The notes under the pieces are model-generated. The model was not told where the DNA came from and ran no database searches. It was given only the letters and a program-made list of their open reading frames with translations. From Hyphomicrobiales bacterium (GTDB lineage: Bacteria; Pseudomonadota; Alphaproteobacteria; Rhizobiales; Hyphomicrobiaceae): a stretch of 36,046 nt of DNA. Below, in pieces: positions 32,592 to 36,046 of the stretch. The DNA lies in assembly GCA_025353015.1 (NCBI GenBank), contig JANXRM010000482.1:1-36046 (forward strand), read 5' to 3'. The position numbers and the translations under genes were made by a program. Every line of letters starts with the position of its first letter. Positions within the stretch are counted from its first letter, which is position 1.

Positions 32592-33473
32592 ATGAGTAAT
32601 CCGGTATCACGTGCGCGATCCGCGGCCACGGCTCGCATCGCGCCGCCTGCACCCAGGTCGTCGTTGCTCTGGCGCCCCAGGGCTGCCGCAGACGCTGTCG
32701 GGTCGAAACATTTAGAATTGCTCGGCCTCGACATCGACAACGTCGATCTCGACCGCGCCGCGGCTGATCTGGCCGAGGCTGGACGACTCGCACGCGAAAG
32801 CCGTGTCGTGTTCGTCAATGCTCATGTCATGAACTGCGCCTGGGCCGATCGCGCCTACTGGGATACGGTCGCATCCGCCGACATCCGCTACGCCGACGGC
32901 AGCGGCCTGGCGGTTGCTGCGCGCCTGGCGGGCGACGCGCTGATCGACAACGTCAATGGAACGGATTTGTTGCCGCTGCTCGCGGCCCAAGCCGTCGATA
33001 AAGGCGTGACGATCTTCCTGCTCGGCGGCGCGCCGGGGGCAGCGGCGGGGTCTGCAGCGACGATTGCCGCGCAAGGTCTGCCGCATGCGATTGCCGGAAC
33101 CCATCACGGCTTTTTCGACAAAGGCAGCGCTGAGGAAGCAGCCGTCATCGAACGCATCAACACCAGTGGCGCGTCGATCCTGCTGGTCGGCATGGGTGTG
33201 CCTTTGCAGGATTGCTGGATCGAGCGCAATGCCCATCGCGTCAAAGTTCCAGTGCAGGTTGGTGTTGGCGGCCTGTTCGATTTTTATTCGGGCCGCGTGT
33301 CGCGTGCTCCGTCCATATTGCGCACGCTCGGCCTTGAATGGACGTGGCGGCTCGCCCAGGAGCCCGGCCGGATGTGGCGCCGGTATATCATCGGCAATGT
33401 CACGTTTATGGCGCGGGCCGCGGTTCTCGGTTTGAAGTCGCGGTGGCGCAACGAGACCGCTGTCGCCGCCTGA
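32592..33473 (+). CDS. WecG/TagA/CpsF family glycosyltransferase (GT26)
   Basis: A 293-residue GT26-type enzyme. A basic N-terminus of about 35 residues precedes the domain. Motifs are VFVNAHVMNCAWADR, ADGSGLAVAARLAG, NGTDLLPLLA, TIFLLGGAPGAA, and GVGGLFDFYSGRVSRAP with RLAQEPGRMWRRY. These enzymes add an N-acetylmannosamine-type sugar or similar residue to a lipid-linked primer, often as the second step in exopolysaccharide synthesis. A purine-rich GGGGGGGA just upstream supports the ATG at 32592. No priming transferase (WbaP/ExoY type) is next to it in the window. Confidence 0.88.
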   Translation: MSNPVSRARSAATARIAPPAPRSSLLWRPRAAADAVGSKHLELLGLDIDNVDLDRAAADLAEAGRLARESRVVFVNAHVMNCAWADRAYWDTVASADIRYADGSGLAVAARLAGDALIDNVNGTDLLPLLAAQAVDKGVTIFLLGGAPGAAAGSAATIAAQGLPHAIAGTHHGFFDKGSAEEAAVIERINTSGASILLVGMGVPLQDCWIERNAHRVKVPVQVGVGGLFDFYSGRVSRAPSILRTLGLEWTWRLAQEPGRMWRRYIIGNVTFMARAAVLGLKSRWRNETAVAA

Positions 33474-33631
33474 CCGCCGCCGAAGATCAGAGATCTCCGG
33501 CCATGTCCGATCGACAGCATCGCCGCGTAGACAGGCTTAACCTGCCCTTAATGCCCGCCCACGTATGAACATCTGTGGGATGTGGGGCCCGTCCGGGCTC
33601 TGCATGGGAAGTTGCCTTGTGGTGTGGCGGC

Positions 33632-36007
33632 ATGGGCGTTTGGGATGATTGGGGCTCGACCGCCTCCGGGCAGCCTCAGGGCGTCGGGGCTGCATCGCCT
33701 GTCGTTTCGCCCAAGCGCCGCCCCCCGCGCCGGCGCATGCCGCGTTTTGTCCGCCGTGCCCTTGCCGCTGCCGCCGTGCTGACGCTCCTTGCCGGCGCCG
33801 CGCTGTCGATGTTGCTGATCAACTATACGATCCGCTTTCCCGATCCGATGTCCCTGCGCAAGAACGACGCGACGCCGATAGTGCGGGTGCTGGCGCGCGA
33901 CGGCAGCGTTCTTGCTGAACGCGGGCAGAATTATCAGTTCCTGCCGCTCGATCTCTTGCCGCATCACGTTATCGAAGCCGTGGTCGCCACCGAGGATCGC
34001 CGCTTCTTCGATCATCGCGGTCTTGACCCCATCGGCCTGTTTCGCGCGATGTTCGCGAACCTTCGCGCCGGGCGTTACGTCCAGGGTGGATCGACGCTGT
34101 CGCAGCAACTCGCAAAAAACCTGTTCCTGTCGTCCGAACGGACCATGGGACGCAAGTTCGAGGAGCTGATGCTAGCCATCTGGCTCGAGGTGCGGCTGCC
34201 GAAGCAGGATATTCTCGAGCTCTATCTCAACCGCGTTTACTTTGGCGGCGGTGCCTATGGCATCGAAGCTGCGGCACGCCGGTATTTTGCCAAATCGGCG
34301 CGGTCTTTGACACTGGCGGAGGCTGCGGTGTTAGCGGGCCTCCTGAAGGCGCCTTCCAAGTATTCGCCGAACAGCAGCCCGGGGCTGGCGCGTGCGCGCT
34401 CCCGCGTCGTCCTGAAAAAGATGCTGGCTGCCGGTTACATCGAGGAAGCGGCCGAGAGCGCGGCGTCAGCCCAATCCGTGAAGTTCGCCGACCCGACCGG
34501 TGGCCGCGAGCTGACCGGCCTCGAGTATGCCGTGGAGTTCGTGCTCGAACGATTGCCGCCGCTGATCGGCACCGGACACAAGGAAATCATCATCGAAACC
34601 ACGTTCGATGCGGCCCTGCAAAAGCAGGCGCAATCGACGGTGCAGTCGATCCTTGCGGCAGAAGGTTCGGCCGTTGGCGCGGGCCAGGCCGCGATGGTTA
34701 TCTTGGATACCGACGGTGGCATCCGCGCGATGATTGGCGGGCGCTCGTGGGCCGAAAGCCAGTTCAATCGCGCCATCAAAGCGCATCGGCAGCCGGGCTC
34801 GGCGTTCAAACCGCTTGTCTATCTCGCCGCCGTCGAACAAGGCGCAACGCCCGACACGATGGTTCTCGATATGCCACTGAACATCAACGGCTGGACGCCG
34901 CGCAATGAGAACGGCCAGAATCGCGGCGCCATGACCATGCGACAGGCGCTGGCGCATTCGGTCAACACGGTTGCCGCGCGCCTGCAGCAGGATGTCGGCA
35001 CCAAAAAGGTCATCGCGACCGCGCGGCGCCTCGGCATCAAGTCGGAATTGCGCCCGAGCCCATCGCTTTCGCTCGGGGCATCCGAGGTATCCCTGATCGA
35101 GCTGACCGGCGCTTATGGCGTGTTTGCCAGCGGTGGCGTGGCCGTGGAGCCGCATGCCGTGACGCGCGTGCGAACGAACTCGAAAACGATCCTTTATGAA
35201 CGGTCGAAGGTGCAACCGAGGATCATCGTGGCGCCTGATCACATCGGCATCATGAGCAGCATGTTGAACACCGCCATGGTTTCTGGCACGGGGCGGCGCG
35301 CGGTGCTGACAGGCCATATGGCGGCGGGCAAGACCGGCACGACCCAGGATTTTCGCGACGCCTGGTTCGTCGGCTACACGGCACACCTCGCCGGCGGCGT
35401 CTGGGTTGGCAACGATACCGGCGAGACCATGAGCAAAGTCATGGGTGGCGGCCTGCCGGCAACAATCTGGCGGGCCGTCATGCAAGGGGCGCACGAGAAA
35501 CTACCACCAGCACCGCTGCCGGGCATGCAGAAACCCTGGACTGGGGACACCCTGCGTGACACCGATCGACACGTCAGACCAATCGATCGAATCTCGGATC
35601 TGCTTGCGCACGATACTGTGGCTGGGGCCGTGACGTCGCGCGCTACGGGGCGTACCACGCGTCCGGAAAAGGCAGCAGTTGCGGCCGCACCGGCCAAAGC
35701 TGGCCAACGCGTGGCCTCGGCACACACACGACTGAAGCCGCGCGCCAAAGTGCCAAAAACGCCAGACCGTTCCATCAATCCGGAGCTAGCAACAAAGACG
35801 CCGAGTGAGCCATCGGTCGTGAAACAAGCCAAATCGACTTCACCACCGGACCCGTCGGATCCCGCAGCCGTGACGGGCAATGACCTAGGCGGCGGAACCC
35901 CGACTGCAACATCCCAGGCATCCGCCGCGTCGGAGCTGGATCGGCTGGTGAAATCAATCGGCGAGCCGCCGCAGAAGGGGTTCATGGGGCTCGGCGCACA
36001 GAGATAG
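33632..36007 (+). CDS. Class A penicillin-binding protein (PBP1A-like)
   Basis: A 791-residue bifunctional peptidoglycan synthase. A short cytoplasmic basic N-terminus leads to one membrane helix (about residues 38-58). The GT51 transglycosylase domain has Glu121 in ATEDRRFFDHRG, then GGSTLSQQLAKN. The transpeptidase domain has Ser390 and Lys393 in QPGSAFKP, Ser443 in SVN and Lys567 in GKTGTT, so all three penicillin-binding motifs are intact. About 170 C-terminal residues form a Pro/Ala/Thr/Lys-rich tail. I chose the ATG at 33632; a start at 33575 is possible, and neither has a strong ribosome-binding site. It builds the cell wall on the outer face of the inner membrane. It is downstream of the WecG-type gene but probably independent. 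Confidence 0.95.
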   Translation: MGVWDDWGSTASGQPQGVGAASPVVSPKRRPPRRRMPRFVRRALAAAAVLTLLAGAALSMLLINYTIRFPDPMSLRKNDATPIVRVLARDGSVLAERGQNYQFLPLDLLPHHVIEAVVATEDRRFFDHRGLDPIGLFRAMFANLRAGRYVQGGSTLSQQLAKNLFLSSERTMGRKFEELMLAIWLEVRLPKQDILELYLNRVYFGGGAYGIEAAARRYFAKSARSLTLAEAAVLAGLLKAPSKYSPNSSPGLARARSRVVLKKMLAAGYIEEAAESAASAQSVKFADPTGGRELTGLEYAVEFVLERLPPLIGTGHKEIIIETTFDAALQKQAQSTVQSILAAEGSAVGAGQAAMVILDTDGGIRAMIGGRSWAESQFNRAIKAHRQPGSAFKPLVYLAAVEQGATPDTMVLDMPLNINGWTPRNENGQNRGAMTMRQALAHSVNTVAARLQQDVGTKKVIATARRLGIKSELRPSPSLSLGASEVSLIELTGAYGVFASGGVAVEPHAVTRVRTNSKTILYERSKVQPRIIVAPDHIGIMSSMLNTAMVSGTGRRAVLTGHMAAGKTGTTQDFRDAWFVGYTAHLAGGVWVGNDTGETMSKVMGGGLPATIWRAVMQGAHEKLPPAPLPGMQKPWTGDTLRDTDRHVRPIDRISDLLAHDTVAGAVTSRATGRTTRPEKAAVAAAPAKAGQRVASAHTRLKPRAKVPKTPDRSINPELATKTPSEPSVVKQAKSTSPPDPSDPAAVTGNDLGGGTPTATSQASAASELDRLVKSIGEPPQKGFMGLGAQR

Positions 36008-36046
36008 TCTGCGTCCCTCACACAGTCCCGATGCCTGAAACAGTCA

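Noticed and set aside
1-36046. rRNA, tRNA, prophage, insertion sequence or plasmid functions
   Set aside because: No tRNA-like cloverleaf, rRNA stretch, transposase, integrase, phage or replication gene was recognised on reading both strands.

Overview
The window is about 36 kb of GC-rich DNA with dense protein-coding genes. I see no rRNA, tRNA, CRISPR array, transposase or integrase. Gene content and order point to an alphaproteobacterium, most likely of the order Hyphomicrobiales (Rhizobiales). The main reasons are the yajC-secD-secF-Mth938-squalene/phytoene synthase run with a divergent DUF815 ATPase next to yajC, a methylsuccinyl-CoA dehydrogenase of the ethylmalonyl-CoA pathway, and a rhizobial-type exopolysaccharide locus. 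I cannot name the genus.

Layout. (1) Positions 1-4444, minus strand: protein-export operon yajC, secD, secF, then an Mth938-like protein, a PuuD-like membrane protein and the start of a squalene/phytoene synthase family gene cut by the window edge. (2) 4736-8643, plus strand: DUF815 ATPase, a Rieske oxygenase alpha subunit and mcd. (3) 8708-11551, plus strand: a hypothetical protein coupled to a retropepsin-like protease, then a patatin-like lipase overlapping acetoacetate decarboxylase. (4) 11521-12477, minus strand: a periplasmic TAXI-family binding protein, with a 16-bp tandem repeat array upstream. (5) 12762-14994, plus strand: a carboxymuconolactone decarboxylase-like protein, a beta-hydroxyacid dehydrogenase and a SAM methyltransferase. 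(6) 14905-18968: a small membrane-protein gene broken by an in-frame TGA, a Tat-exported molybdopterin hydroxylase subunit without its iron-sulfur partner, a 42-residue exported peptide, and an exported protein with three cysteine repeats. (7) 19173-20345: RNase D. (8) 20624-33473: a polysaccharide region containing a GT4 glycosyltransferase, outer-membrane export lipoprotein (OPX), Wzy-like polymerase, chain-length protein (PCP), Wzx-like flippase, GT2 glycosyltransferase and a WecG/TagA-type glycosyltransferase. A peptidoglycan-binding-domain protein, a MaoC-like protein and a UMF1-type transporter lie among them. (9) 33632-36007: a class A penicillin-binding protein.

How the genes work together. 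The Sec genes form the SecDF-YajC accessory complex. The polysaccharide genes give most of a Wzx/Wzy-dependent pathway: glycosyltransferases build the lipid-linked repeat, Wzx flips it, Wzy polymerises it, PCP sets chain length and OPX exports it. No priming phosphoglycosyltransferase is visible here. The metabolic middle part is a mosaic of short operons. Mcd suggests acetyl-CoA assimilation by the ethylmalonyl-CoA pathway, and Adc with the patatin suggests ketone-body or polyhydroxybutyrate-linked metabolism.

No clearly new multi-gene system stands out. The items most worth a second look are the TGA-interrupted gene with an intact ribosome-binding site, the 16-bp repeat array, the PuuD-like insertion in the sec operon, the small-protein/retropepsin pair and the repeat-bearing exported proteins.
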